Shown here piece after piece: positions 41,154 to 50,928 of a DNA stretch of 64,000 bases; the first letter of the stretch is position 1, and every line of letters starts with the position of its first letter. Where the stretch lies: contig NZ_FOGO01000013.1 of assembly GCF_900111245.1 (NCBI RefSeq), forward strand, positions 71,384 to 135,383, given 5' to 3'. The notes below the pieces were generated by a model, which was not told where the DNA came from, did not search any database, and worked only from the letters and a program-made list of their open reading frames with translations. Origin of the DNA: Streptomyces qinglanensis (GTDB taxonomy: Bacteria > Actinomycetota > Actinomycetes > Streptomycetales > Streptomycetaceae). Both the position numbers and the translations under genes were made by a program.

Positions 41154-43867
41154 GGGACGCGGCGACGGCCCCGGCGGCGGGAGCACCGGTACCGGACAGC
41201 ACCGGGCGATCCGCGGGGAACGGGCCCTCCGGCACGTGGGCGTGCCCGGGAGCGGACCCCCGCGGCGCGGACGAGGGCTACGCGGCCGCCCGGGTACGGC
41301 TCCTGCAGGACGCCGAACTCTCCGGACCCGACCGGCGCCGCGCCCTGTCCGCGCTGACCGACCAGTGGCTCCACGAGCTTTTCGGCCCCGACGCGCCCCC
41401 CGGGACCGCGCTGGTGGCCGTCGGCGGATACGGACACGGCGAGCTCTCCCCGCGCAGCGACCTCGATCTGCTCCTGCTGCACGACGGCAGCACCGGCGCC
41501 GCCGCCCTGGCCGCCCTCGCCGACCGCCTCTGGTACCCGGTCTGGGACCTCGGCCTCGCCCTCGACCACTCCGTCCGCACCCCGGACGAGGCGCGCACCG
41601 CCGCCGCCGACGACCTCAAGGTGCAGCTCGGCCTGCTGGAGGCCCGCCACCTCGCCGGGGAAGCGGACCTCACGGCGCAGTTGCGCACCGCCGCGCTCGG
41701 CAGGTGGCGCGCCCAGGCCCGCACCAGGCTGCCGGAGCTGCGCGAGTACGCCACCGAGCGGGCCCGGCGCCACGGCGAACTGCGGTTCCTGCTGGAGCCC
41801 GACCTGAAGGAGGCGCGCGGCGGGCTGCGGGACCTCACCGCGCTGCGCGCCGTGGCCGCCTCCTGGCTCGCCGACGCCCCGCGGGAGGGGCTCCAGCAGG
41901 CCCGGGACACTCTCCTCGACGCCCGCGACGCGCTGCACCTGACCACCGGACGCGCCACCGACCGGCTCGCGCTCCAGGACCAGGACCAAGTGGCCGAGGC
42001 GCTCGGCCTGCTGGACGCCGACACGCTGCTGCGCCGCGTCTACGAGGCGGCCGGCGCGGTCTCCTACGCGAGCGACGTCACCTGGCGCGAGGTCGAGCGC
42101 GTCCTGCGGCCCCGCAGCGCAGCTCCGCGCGGTGCCCGGCTGCGCGGGCTGCTGGGCGGTGGCCGGCGCTCCGCGGTGCGCCCCTCGGGGGAACCCGTGC
42201 CGGAGCGGACCCCGCTGGCCGAGGGCGTCGTGGAGCACGAGGGCGAGGCGGCGCTGGCCCTGCACGCGCGGCCCGACCGCGACCCCGTGCTGCCGCTGCG
42301 CGCCGCAGCGGCGGCGGCGCAGGCCGGTCTCCCGCTCGCGCTGCCCGCCCTCCGCAAGCTCGCGCGCACCGCACCGGACCTTCCCGTGCCGTGGCCGGCC
42401 GAGGCCCGCGAGGAGTTCGTCACCCTGCTCGGCGCCGGGGAGGCCACCGTCCCGGTGTGGGAGGCCATGGACGCGGCCGGTCTCGTCGCCCGTCTGCTGC
42501 CGGACTGGGAGCGGGTGCGCTGCCGCCCCCAGCGCAACCCCGTGCACCGCTACACCGTCGACCGGCACCTGGTCGAGACCGCCGTACGGGCGGCGGCGCT
42601 CACCCGCCGCGTGCACCGCCCCGATCTGCTGCTGACCGGTGCGCTGCTGCACGACATCGGCAAGGGATGGCCCGGCGACCACTCGCTCACCGGCGAGACC
42701 ATCGCCCGCGACCTGGCGGCCCGCATCGGCTTCGACGAAGCCGACACCCGGACGCTGGCCGCCCTGGTCCGCCACCACCTGCTGCTCGTCGAGACGGCGA
42801 CCCGGCGCAACCTGGACGATCCGGCCACCATCCGGTCCGTCGCCGAGGCCGTGGGCTCCCACGGCACCCTGGAGCTGCTGCACGCCCTGACGGAGGCCGA
42901 CGCGCTGGCCACCGGCCCGGCCGCCTGGTCCGCCTGGCGCGCGGCCCTCGTCGACGACCTGGTCTCCCGGGTGGCGGCGGTGCTCTCCGGCGCCGCCGTC
43001 GCCGACCAGACCGACGGGCAGGAGCTGACGGCGGAGGGAGAGCGGCTGGCGATGGAGGCGTGGCGCACCGGCGGTCCCGTCCTGGCGCTGCGCCCTCAGA
43101 AGGGGACCGGCTCCGGCGGCGGCCAGGGGGCGGCGGAACCTCGTACGGACGGGGAAGCGGTCCCCGGCGGGGCCGCGCCCGAGCCTGTCGGGGTGGAACT
43201 TCGCGTGGCGCTGCCCGAGCAGCCCGGGGTGCTGCCCGCGGTCGCCGGAGTGCTGGCCCTGCACAAGCTGACCGTCCGGTCCGCCGATCTGCGGCTGGTG
43301 GAGCTGTCCGCCCTGGCCGGGGGCGTGCCGGAGGGACGCGCGGACAGTGCGGACCGGAACGGCCCGGACGCTGGCCGCCCGGCCGGGCCTGGTGGGACGC
43401 CGGCGCCCGGTGGGACCGTGACCGGGGAGACTCCGCGGGTCCTGCTGCTCACCTGGCGCGTCGCCGCGCAGTACGGCTCGCTGCCGCAGCCGGCCAGACT
43501 GCGCGAGGACCTGGTGCGCGCGCTGGACGGCTCCCTGCGGCTGGCCGCCCGGCTGGCCGAGCGGGAGGCCGCCTACCGGCCGCGCCGCAGCGGCGCGGTG
43601 CAGCCCCCGCCGCCGCGCGCCACCGTCGCTGCGGGCGACTCCGCGGCCGCCACCGTCCTGGAGGTGCGGGCCCAGGACGCCCCCGGTCTGCTGCACCGCA
43701 TCGGCAGGGCGTTGGAGGAGGCCGGGGTGCGGGTCCGCAGCGCCCATGTGAGCACCCTGGGCGCCAATGCCGTCGACGCGTTCTACCTGACCGACGCCGC
43801 CGGATCCCCGCTCTCCGAGGTCGCGGCAGCCCGGCTCGCCCAGCGGCTGGAGGCCGAGCTGCGCTGA
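41150..43867 (+). CDS. glnD: PII nucleotidyltransferase GlnD
   Basis: The 905-residue product modifies and demodifies the PII protein. It has a nucleotidyltransferase domain (~85-200, motif GGYGHGELSPRSDLD with the catalytic acid pair), a helical region, an HD phosphohydrolase domain (H501-D502 in LLHDIGKG) and two C-terminal ACT domains (LPEQPGVLPAVAGVLA and QDAPGLLHRIG). A long Gly/Pro/Arg-rich linker (~730-765) splits the first ACT region. GTG 41150 shares GTGA with the glnK stop and adds ~45 low-complexity residues before the core. In Streptomyces it is an adenylyltransferase for GlnK. Confidence 0.95.
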   Translation: MRDAATAPAAGAPVPDSTGRSAGNGPSGTWACPGADPRGADEGYAAARVRLLQDAELSGPDRRRALSALTDQWLHELFGPDAPPGTALVAVGGYGHGELSPRSDLDLLLLHDGSTGAAALAALADRLWYPVWDLGLALDHSVRTPDEARTAAADDLKVQLGLLEARHLAGEADLTAQLRTAALGRWRAQARTRLPELREYATERARRHGELRFLLEPDLKEARGGLRDLTALRAVAASWLADAPREGLQQARDTLLDARDALHLTTGRATDRLALQDQDQVAEALGLLDADTLLRRVYEAAGAVSYASDVTWREVERVLRPRSAAPRGARLRGLLGGGRRSAVRPSGEPVPERTPLAEGVVEHEGEAALALHARPDRDPVLPLRAAAAAAQAGLPLALPALRKLARTAPDLPVPWPAEAREEFVTLLGAGEATVPVWEAMDAAGLVARLLPDWERVRCRPQRNPVHRYTVDRHLVETAVRAAALTRRVHRPDLLLTGALLHDIGKGWPGDHSLTGETIARDLAARIGFDEADTRTLAALVRHHLLLVETATRRNLDDPATIRSVAEAVGSHGTLELLHALTEADALATGPAAWSAWRAALVDDLVSRVAAVLSGAAVADQTDGQELTAEGERLAMEAWRTGGPVLALRPQKGTGSGGGQGAAEPRTDGEAVPGGAAPEPVGVELRVALPEQPGVLPAVAGVLALHKLTVRSADLRLVELSALAGGVPEGRADSADRNGPDAGRPAGPGGTPAPGGTVTGETPRVLLLTWRVAAQYGSLPQPARLREDLVRALDGSLRLAARLAEREAAYRPRRSGAVQPPPPRATVAAGDSAAATVLEVRAQDAPGLLHRIGRALEEAGVRVRSAHVSTLGANAVDAFYLTDAAGSPLSEVAAARLAQRLEAELR

Positions 43868-43992
43868 GCCCGAGTGCCCCGCGCGGGGCCGGGAGGAGTC
43901 CCGGATCCGGACAGGCGGGCCGGTCCCGCCCGCGAGGCGGCTACCCTTGGCAGAGATTGCCTCCGCCACCGACCCGAGGACCGACGAGCGCT

Positions 43993-45552
<1,560 letters not shown>

Positions 45553-45575
45553 GCGTCCCGCGGCAAAGGCGGATG

Positions 45576-46106
45576 ATGTCGTCCATGCGCGTATACATCC
45601 GCCCCCCGCGGCCCGCCGACGAGCAGCTCTACAGCGAGGCCGTCGTCCGCTCGGCAGACCACCTCCACCCGTGGAACCCCGTCGAGCCGGACGGCTTCCC
45701 CGACCTGCTCCGCCGCCAGGGGCCCGCGCTGCGCACCTTCCTCATCCTCGACCGCGAGGACGAGGGGCTCGTCGGCCGGGTGAACGTGGCCAACATCGTC
45801 CGTGCGCGCTTCCGCAACGGCTCCCTCGGATACGACAGTTACGTCCCCTACGCGGGTACCGGCCGGATGACCGAGGGCATGCGGCTGGTCGTGGACCGCT
45901 GCTTCCAGTCGGGCCCCGACGGGCTCGGGCTGCACCGGCTGGAGATCAACGTCCAGCCGGAGAACGACCGCTCCCTGGCCCTGGCCAAGCGGCTCGGCTT
46001 CCGGCACGAGGGCTTCTCGCCGCGGATGCTCTACATTGACGACGCCTGGCGGGACCACGAGCGCTTCGCGCTCACCGTCGAGGAGTGGCCCGGTCTGGAG
46101 GGCTGA
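45576..46106 (+). CDS. GNAT-family N-acetyltransferase
   Basis: The ~176-residue product has the RimJ/RimL-like GNAT pattern: IRPPRPADEQLY at the N-terminus, a central strand VGRVNVANIVRARFRNGSLGY, and the coenzyme-A-proximal region with HRLEINVQPENDRSLALAKRLGFRHEG. RimJ-like members acetylate N-terminal amino groups or small molecules. Candidate starts are ATG 45573, 45576 and 45585; AAAGG favours 45576. The substrate is unknown. It lies 23 bases after ffh and may be read from the same transcript. Confidence 0.85.
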   Translation: MSSMRVYIRPPRPADEQLYSEAVVRSADHLHPWNPVEPDGFPDLLRRQGPALRTFLILDREDEGLVGRVNVANIVRARFRNGSLGYDSYVPYAGTGRMTEGMRLVVDRCFQSGPDGLGLHRLEINVQPENDRSLALAKRLGFRHEGFSPRMLYIDDAWRDHERFALTVEEWPGLEG

Positions 46107-46322
46107 GGGCCGCGCCGGCCCGGTGGAAGGCCCGGCCCGGGGTGCCTCCCGGGCGGGCGCCTCCGCGGGGCCGCCCGTGCCGGTGTCTCCGCCGGGCTGT
46201 GCGCCCCTCCCGGTGATACGTCCGGCTTGCGGTGGGTGCGCGGCTTGGGTGTACATCTGCGTACCCGCACCCATCTCCCCGGGCATCACCGAGAACTGAC
46301 TGGTACGTGCAAAATATTTGCG

Positions 46323-46985
46323 ATGCCCCGTAATCGGAACACCAGGGCACTCCCGCTCGTTGGGCACGACGTGAGCACGACACCACCAGTTCTCGCCGCC
46401 GAGCTGGCAGCCGCCTGGGCCGACATTCAACGGCACCACCCCGAGCTGCCGGATCTGGCCGCGCCCGAATCACTCATCGGAGAGTCCTCGTCCGCCTGCG
46501 GCACCGGGCTCTCCTTCGAACGGCTGCTCCACGAGGCGGTCCACGGCATCGCGGCGGCCCGCGGTGTCCGGGACACCTCGCGGGCCGGCCGCTACCACAA
46601 CCGCCGCTTCCTGGCGATCGCCGTGGAGCTCGGTCTCGACCACCCCGAGGAACCGCATCCCAGCAGCGGCTTCTCCCTCGTGGTGCTCACCCCCGAGACG
46701 CGGCGGCGCTACCGCCCCACCGCAGACCGCCTCCAGCGGGCGCTGAAGGCGTACAGCGCCGCCACCGAGACGGACACCGGACGCAGCTTCCGCGGTCCGG
46801 CGGCCCGGCACGGCTCCTCCGGGGGCGGGGTCCGGGTCAAGGCCGTCTGCGACTGCGGGCGCAACGTCCGGGTCGTCCCCTCCGTACTGGCGCAGGCCCC
46901 GATCATGTGCGGAGCGTGCGGAAAACAGTTCCGTATCCCCGTCGACCCGGCCCCGGTGCCGGAGCCGATGGCGGCCGTGGGCTGA
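46323..46985 (+). CDS. SprT-like zinc-metalloprotein
   Basis: The 220-residue product has a zinc-protease motif HEAVH (H70-E71-H74), a likely third ligand in the RYHNRRF segment (H92) and a C-terminal zinc ribbon CDC...CGAC (C176, C178, C196, C199). This layout is that of SprT/SprT-like proteins (the fold of eukaryotic Spartan), which cut proteins crosslinked to DNA or handle DNA-protein substrates. Start is uncertain: ATG 46323 lacks a ribosome site but follows an AAAATATTT patch, suggesting a leaderless mRNA; GTG 46371 would give 204 residues with the same core. Function is inferred. Confidence 0.7.
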   Translation: MPRNRNTRALPLVGHDVSTTPPVLAAELAAAWADIQRHHPELPDLAAPESLIGESSSACGTGLSFERLLHEAVHGIAAARGVRDTSRAGRYHNRRFLAIAVELGLDHPEEPHPSSGFSLVVLTPETRRRYRPTADRLQRALKAYSAATETDTGRSFRGPAARHGSSGGGVRVKAVCDCGRNVRVVPSVLAQAPIMCGACGKQFRIPVDPAPVPEPMAAVG

Positions 46986-47235
46986 CCCCGCCCGCGGCCC
47001 CCGCGCGACACCACCGCCGGTGCGGGCCCAGGGGGCGGCCCGCGGCCGGGGCGGGGCCGGAACGGGGGCGGTTTCTGCCGGGCTCCGCGGTGTGGCATCA
47101 TGGTCGGCTGAACTCGACAGCCGCACAGGACCCCTCTCTCCTCCGGCTGACGCGTCCATTCGGACACCCGGCGCTACAACCCCACGTGGCAGTCCGCCGT
47201 GTCCACCCACGTCAAGACCAGGAGACACCACACCC

Positions 47236-47688
47236 GTGGCAGTCAAGATCAAGCTGAAGCGTCTGGGCAAGATCCGTTCGCCTCACTACCGCATCATCGT
47301 CGCCGACTCCCGCACCCGCCGCGACGGCCGGGCCATCGAGGAGATCGGCCTGTACCACCCGGTGCAGAACCCCTCGCGCATCGAGGTCGACTCGGAGCGT
47401 GCGCAGTACTGGCTCAGCGTCGGCGCCCAGCCGACCGAGCCCGTCGAGGCCATCCTCAAGGTCACCGGCGACTGGCAGAAGTTCAAGGGCCTGCCCGCCC
47501 CGGAGCCGATGAAGGTCGCCGAGCCCAAGGCCGACAAGCGCGCCCTGTTCGAGGCCGCTGCCAAGGAGTCCGCCGACGAGCCCAAGGGTGAGGCCATCAC
47601 CCCCAAGGCCAAGAAGGCTGACAAGGCCGACAAGAAGGCGGACGGGGCCGACGCTTCGGCCACCGCCACCGAGTCGACCGAGGCCTGA
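47236..47688 (+). CDS. rpsP: 30S ribosomal protein S16
   Basis: The 150-residue product begins MAVKIKLKRLGKIRSPHYRI, the S16 signature, and has the S16 fold to about residue 85. A Lys/Ala/Asp/Glu-rich tail of about 60 residues follows; such tails are common in actinobacteria. GTG 47236 has CAGGAGA upstream. It begins the conserved rpsP-khpA-rimM-trmD-rplS block. Confidence 0.97.
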   Translation: MAVKIKLKRLGKIRSPHYRIIVADSRTRRDGRAIEEIGLYHPVQNPSRIEVDSERAQYWLSVGAQPTEPVEAILKVTGDWQKFKGLPAPEPMKVAEPKADKRALFEAAAKESADEPKGEAITPKAKKADKADKKADGADASATATESTEA

Positions 47689-47690
47689 GG

Positions 47691-47930
47691 ATGCTCGAGG
47701 AAGCCCTCGAGCACCTGGTGAAGGGCATCGTCGACCACCCCGACGAGGTGCAGATCGAGTCCCGCAACCTCCGTCGCGGGCGTGTGCTCGAGGTCCGGGT
47801 GCACCCCGACGATCTCGGCAAGGTGATCGGCCGCAACGGCCGCACCGCGCGCGCTCTGCGCACCGTCGTGGGAGCGCTCGGCGGCCGGGGCATCCGCGTC
47901 GACCTCGTCGACGTGGACCAGGTCCACTGA
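47691..47930 (+). CDS. khpA: KH-domain RNA-binding protein
   Basis: The 79-residue product consists of one KH domain with the loop VIGRNGRTARALRTVV (GxxG-type RNA-binding loop). Family members (KhpA, YlqC) bind RNA and affect cell elongation and division in firmicutes. The ATG at 47691 comes two bases after the rpsP stop. It is followed by a terminator, so the rimM-trmD pair may have its own promoter or depend on read-through. Confidence 0.93.
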   Translation: MLEEALEHLVKGIVDHPDEVQIESRNLRRGRVLEVRVHPDDLGKVIGRNGRTARALRTVVGALGGRGIRVDLVDVDQVH

Positions 47931-47951
47931 AGCGCAGCATGCAGCACCGGC

Positions 47952-47989
47952 ACGGGCCGGGGACGGCAGCCAAGCCGTCCCCGGCCCGT
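47952..47989 (+). terminator. Terminator between khpA and rimM
   Basis: A perfect 16-bp stem (47952-47967 with 47974-47989) closes an AGCCAA loop, followed by TTGTCGC. It could also act as an attenuator inside the rpsP-trmD block. Confidence 0.88.
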
Positions 47990-48072
47990 TGTCGCGCCCG
48001 GACCCCCGGTCCGCGGGCCTTCCCGGACCCGCGGACCCCCACCGAGTACGGAACCGAGCACGGAGAAGCACA

Positions 48073-48696
48073 GTGCAGCTAGTCGTCGCGCGGATCGGCC
48101 GCGCCCACGGCATCAAGGGCGAGGTCACGGTCGAGGTCAGGACCGACGAGCCCGAACTGCGGCTCGGCCCCGGCGCCGTGCTGGCCACCGAACCGGCCGC
48201 CGCCGGGCCGCTCACCGTGGCCGCCGGGCGGGTGCACAGCGGACGGCTGCTGCTGCGCTTCGAGGGTGTGGGGGACCGCACCGCCGCCGAGGCCCTGCGC
48301 AACACGCTGCTCGTCGCCGAGGTCGACCCGGACGAGACTCCCGAGGACCCGGAGGAGTTCTACGACCACCAGTTGCTCGACCTGGAGGTCGTCACGGTGG
48401 ACGGTGCGGTCGTCGGGCGGATCGAGAGCGTCGCGCATCTGCCGGCCCAGGACCTGCTCGTGGTGCGGCGCGCGGACGGCGGCGAGGCCCTGATCCCGTT
48501 CGTCGCCGAGATCGTCCCGGAGATCGACCTGGAGGCTCAGCGCGCGCTCGTCGATCCGCCCCCCGGCCTGCTCGGCGAGGAGCCCGCGGACGCGGGGCCG
48601 GAGAACGAGGAGTCCGCGTCCGGGGAGTCGTCCGGCGGCCCGGACCCGCGCCCGGCACCGGACGCCGAGGGACCCGGCCGGGGGAGCCCCCGGTGA
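48073..48696 (+). CDS. rimM: 16S rRNA processing protein RimM
   Basis: The 207-residue product aids 30S maturation by binding ribosomal protein S19. The N-terminal RimM domain shows ARIGRAHGIKGEV, and the C-terminal PRC-barrel has YDHQLLDLEVVT. An Asp/Glu/Pro/Gly-rich tail of ~35 residues follows. GTG 48073 has GGAGAAG upstream. It overlaps trmD by 4 bases (GTGA). Confidence 0.95.
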   Translation: MQLVVARIGRAHGIKGEVTVEVRTDEPELRLGPGAVLATEPAAAGPLTVAAGRVHSGRLLLRFEGVGDRTAAEALRNTLLVAEVDPDETPEDPEEFYDHQLLDLEVVTVDGAVVGRIESVAHLPAQDLLVVRRADGGEALIPFVAEIVPEIDLEAQRALVDPPPGLLGEEPADAGPENEESASGESSGGPDPRPAPDAEGPGRGSPR

Positions 48697-49607
48697 GGCT
48701 CGACGTCGTCACGATCTTCCCCGAGTACCTGGAGCCGCTGGACGTCTCGCTGGTCGGCAAGGCGCGGGCGCGCGGAGTGCTGGACGTCCGCGTCCACGAC
48801 CTGCGCGCCTGGACGCACGACCGGCACCACACCGTCGACGACACCCCGTACGGCGGCGGCCCCGGCATGGTCATGAAGCCCGAGCCCTGGGGCGAGGCGC
48901 TGGACGAGGTGCTGGCCTCGGGCGAGCCGGGCCAGGACTCCCCGGTACTCGTCGTCCCCACTCCCAGCGGGCAGCCGTTCACCCAGGAGCTGGCGGTCGA
49001 GCTGGCGGGCAAGCCGTGGCTCGTCTTCACACCCGCGCGGTACGAGGGCATCGACCGCCGCGTCATCGAGGAGTACGCGGAACGGCTCGACGTGCGCGAG
49101 GTGTCCATCGGCGACTACGTCCTCGCCGGTGGTGAGGCACCCGTCCTCGTCATGGTCGAGGCCGTCGCGCGGCTGCTGCCCGGCGTGCTCGGCAACGCCG
49201 CCTCCCACCAGGACGACTCCTTCGCGCCCGGCACCATGGCGAATCTGCTGGAGGGCCCCGTCTACACCAAGCCGCCCGAGTGGCGCGGACGGGGCATTCC
49301 GGAGGTGCTGCTGAGCGGTCACCACGGCAGGATCGCCCGCTGGCGCCGCGACCAGGCGTTCGCCCGGACGGTCGGCAACCGCCCCGAGCTGGTCGAGCGC
49401 TGCGCCCCCGAAGCCCTCGACAAGCACGACAGGGCCGCCCTGGCGGCTCTGGGCTGGGAGCCGGGCACGGACGGCCGCTGGCGGCCGGGCCCCGGGGCGG
49501 CGCCGCACGACGGCGCCGGGCAGCGAGGCGGCGTCGCCGAGGAGGCCGCGGAGCAGGCGGACTCCGACCGGCAGCACGGCCTCGAGCAGGACGGGTCCGG
49601 AGCGTAG
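48693..49607 (+). CDS. trmD: tRNA (guanine37-N1)-methyltransferase
   Basis: The 304-residue SPOUT methyltransferase makes m1G37 in tRNAs and prevents +1 frameshifting. It has MRLDVVTIFPEYL, the PYGGGPGMVMKPEP knot loop and the SAM-binding trefoil knot segment ARYEGIDRRV...VSIGDYVLAGGEAP. The last ~60 residues are a low-complexity tail. GTG 48693 overlaps rimM by 4 bases. rplS follows after a 209-base gap. Confidence 0.96.
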   Translation: MRLDVVTIFPEYLEPLDVSLVGKARARGVLDVRVHDLRAWTHDRHHTVDDTPYGGGPGMVMKPEPWGEALDEVLASGEPGQDSPVLVVPTPSGQPFTQELAVELAGKPWLVFTPARYEGIDRRVIEEYAERLDVREVSIGDYVLAGGEAPVLVMVEAVARLLPGVLGNAASHQDDSFAPGTMANLLEGPVYTKPPEWRGRGIPEVLLSGHHGRIARWRRDQAFARTVGNRPELVERCAPEALDKHDRAALAALGWEPGTDGRWRPGPGAAPHDGAGQRGGVAEEAAEQADSDRQHGLEQDGSGA

Positions 49608-49816
49608 GGCCCGGGGGCGGAGCGGGAGCCGATTTGGGCCGGGTGGGGAGCCCGTGGAAGAATGGGCCGACCCCGGCCTCCGGCTGGGATCTTCCGCTTC
49701 GTCTCCGGCGCGCGACCCTGCCACAGGGGGACCGACGCCCGCCGAGGAAGCGGCCTTCGGACCATCACCACGATTCCGCGGATGACCTGTGGCATCGGCG
49801 AAGAAAGCAGACGGAC

Positions 49817-50167
49817 ATGTCCCACCTTCTCGACAGTGTCGACTCCGCCTCCCTGCGTACGGACGTACCGGCCTTCCGCCCCGGCGACACGGTCAACGTG
49901 CACGTCCGCGTCATCGAGGGCAACCGCTCCCGTGTCCAGCAGTTCAAGGGCGTCTGCATCCGCCGCCAGGGCTCGGGCGTGCGGGAGACCTTCACCGTCC
50001 GCAAGGTCAGCTTCAGCGTCGGCGTCGAGCGCACCTTCCCGGTGCACACCCCGATCGTCGAGAAGATCGAGGTCGTGACCCGCGGTGACGTCCGCCGCGC
50101 CAAGCTGTACTACCTGCGTGAGCTGCGCGGCAAGGCCGCCAAGATCAAGGAGAAGCGCGCGAGCTGA
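49817..50167 (+). CDS. rplS: 50S ribosomal protein L19
   Basis: This 116-residue protein sits at the 30S-50S interface. The start MSHLLDSVDSASLR and motifs RPGDTVNVHVRVIEGNRSRVQ and YYLRELRGKAAKIKEK are diagnostic. ATG 49817 is chosen; the ribosome site is weak. The 209-base gap before it, separating it from trmD, may hold a leader or its own promoter. Confidence 0.97.
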   Translation: MSHLLDSVDSASLRTDVPAFRPGDTVNVHVRVIEGNRSRVQQFKGVCIRRQGSGVRETFTVRKVSFSVGVERTFPVHTPIVEKIEVVTRGDVRRAKLYYLRELRGKAAKIKEKRAS

Positions 50168-50211
50168 GCGCGCGTCCTCGGCGCCCGGCGGGCCGGTTAG
50201 GCTTCCGCTCG

Positions 50212-50928
50212 ATGGAGACCGAGGAAGAGTACGACACACCGGAGCGCGACCGCTCTTCGGTTCCCGAGCAGGGAACGAAGAGCAGGTCGCGCTCCGTGCG
50301 TCTGGGCCTGCTCGCGGTGTCGGTCCTGGGGGCGCTCTTGCTCACAAGTGCATTCATCGTGCAACCTTTTCTGATCCCGAGTTCCTCGATGGATCCGACC
50401 CTGCGCGTCGGGGACCGGGTGCTGGTGAACAAGCTGGTCTATCGTTTCGGAGACGGTCCGGGACGCGGGGACGTCGTCGTCTTCGACGGCACCGACTCCT
50501 TCTCGGGGGAGGCCGATCCCGACGCGAACCCGGTGATGGCCGCGCTCCGCGAGGCGGGCGCTGCGACCGGGCTGGCGCGGCCCTCCGGGACGGACTACGT
50601 GAAGCGGGTGATCGGGGTCGGCGGCGATCGGGTGCGCTGCTGCGACAGGCGGGGGAGGATCGAGGTGAACGGCCGGCCCGTGGACGAGGAGTATCTGCAC
50701 TCCGGAAACGCCCCCTCCGCCGTGCCCTTCGACATCCGGGTGCCCGAGGGGCGCCTGTGGGTGATGGGGGATTACCGTTCCCGCTCCCGCGACTCCCGCG
50801 ACCACCTCGGCGAACCCGGCGGCGGCACCGTTCCGGTCGAGCGCGTGATCGGGCGGGCCGACTGGATCGGCTGGCCGCCGAGCCGCATCGGATCGGTACC
50901 GTCCGGCGCAGGCAGCGGCCATGACTGA
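50212..50928 (+). CDS. sipW: Type I signal peptidase SipW-like
   Basis: The 238-residue product is the first of four adjacent type I signal peptidases, which cut signal peptides from secreted proteins outside the membrane. One N-terminal membrane helix (~30-50) precedes the catalytic Ser59 (SSSM) and the general-base Lys131 (YVKRV). The Box E region GDYRSRSRDSRDH is present. No C-terminal membrane helix is visible, as for S. lividans SipW in published work. ATG 50212; sipX starts inside its last codons (8-base overlap). Confidence 0.92.
   Translation: METEEEYDTPERDRSSVPEQGTKSRSRSVRLGLLAVSVLGALLLTSAFIVQPFLIPSSSMDPTLRVGDRVLVNKLVYRFGDGPGRGDVVVFDGTDSFSGEADPDANPVMAALREAGAATGLARPSGTDYVKRVIGVGGDRVRCCDRRGRIEVNGRPVDEEYLHSGNAPSAVPFDIRVPEGRLWVMGDYRSRSRDSRDHLGEPGGGTVPVERVIGRADWIGWPPSRIGSVPSGAGSGHD

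Noticed and set aside
41236..43990. Continuous frame joining glnD region to ffh as one giant protein
   Set aside because: The in-frame stretch upstream of ffh is an alternate frame of glnD; GTG 43993 gives a standard Ffh N-terminus (MFDTLSDRLSATFKNL).
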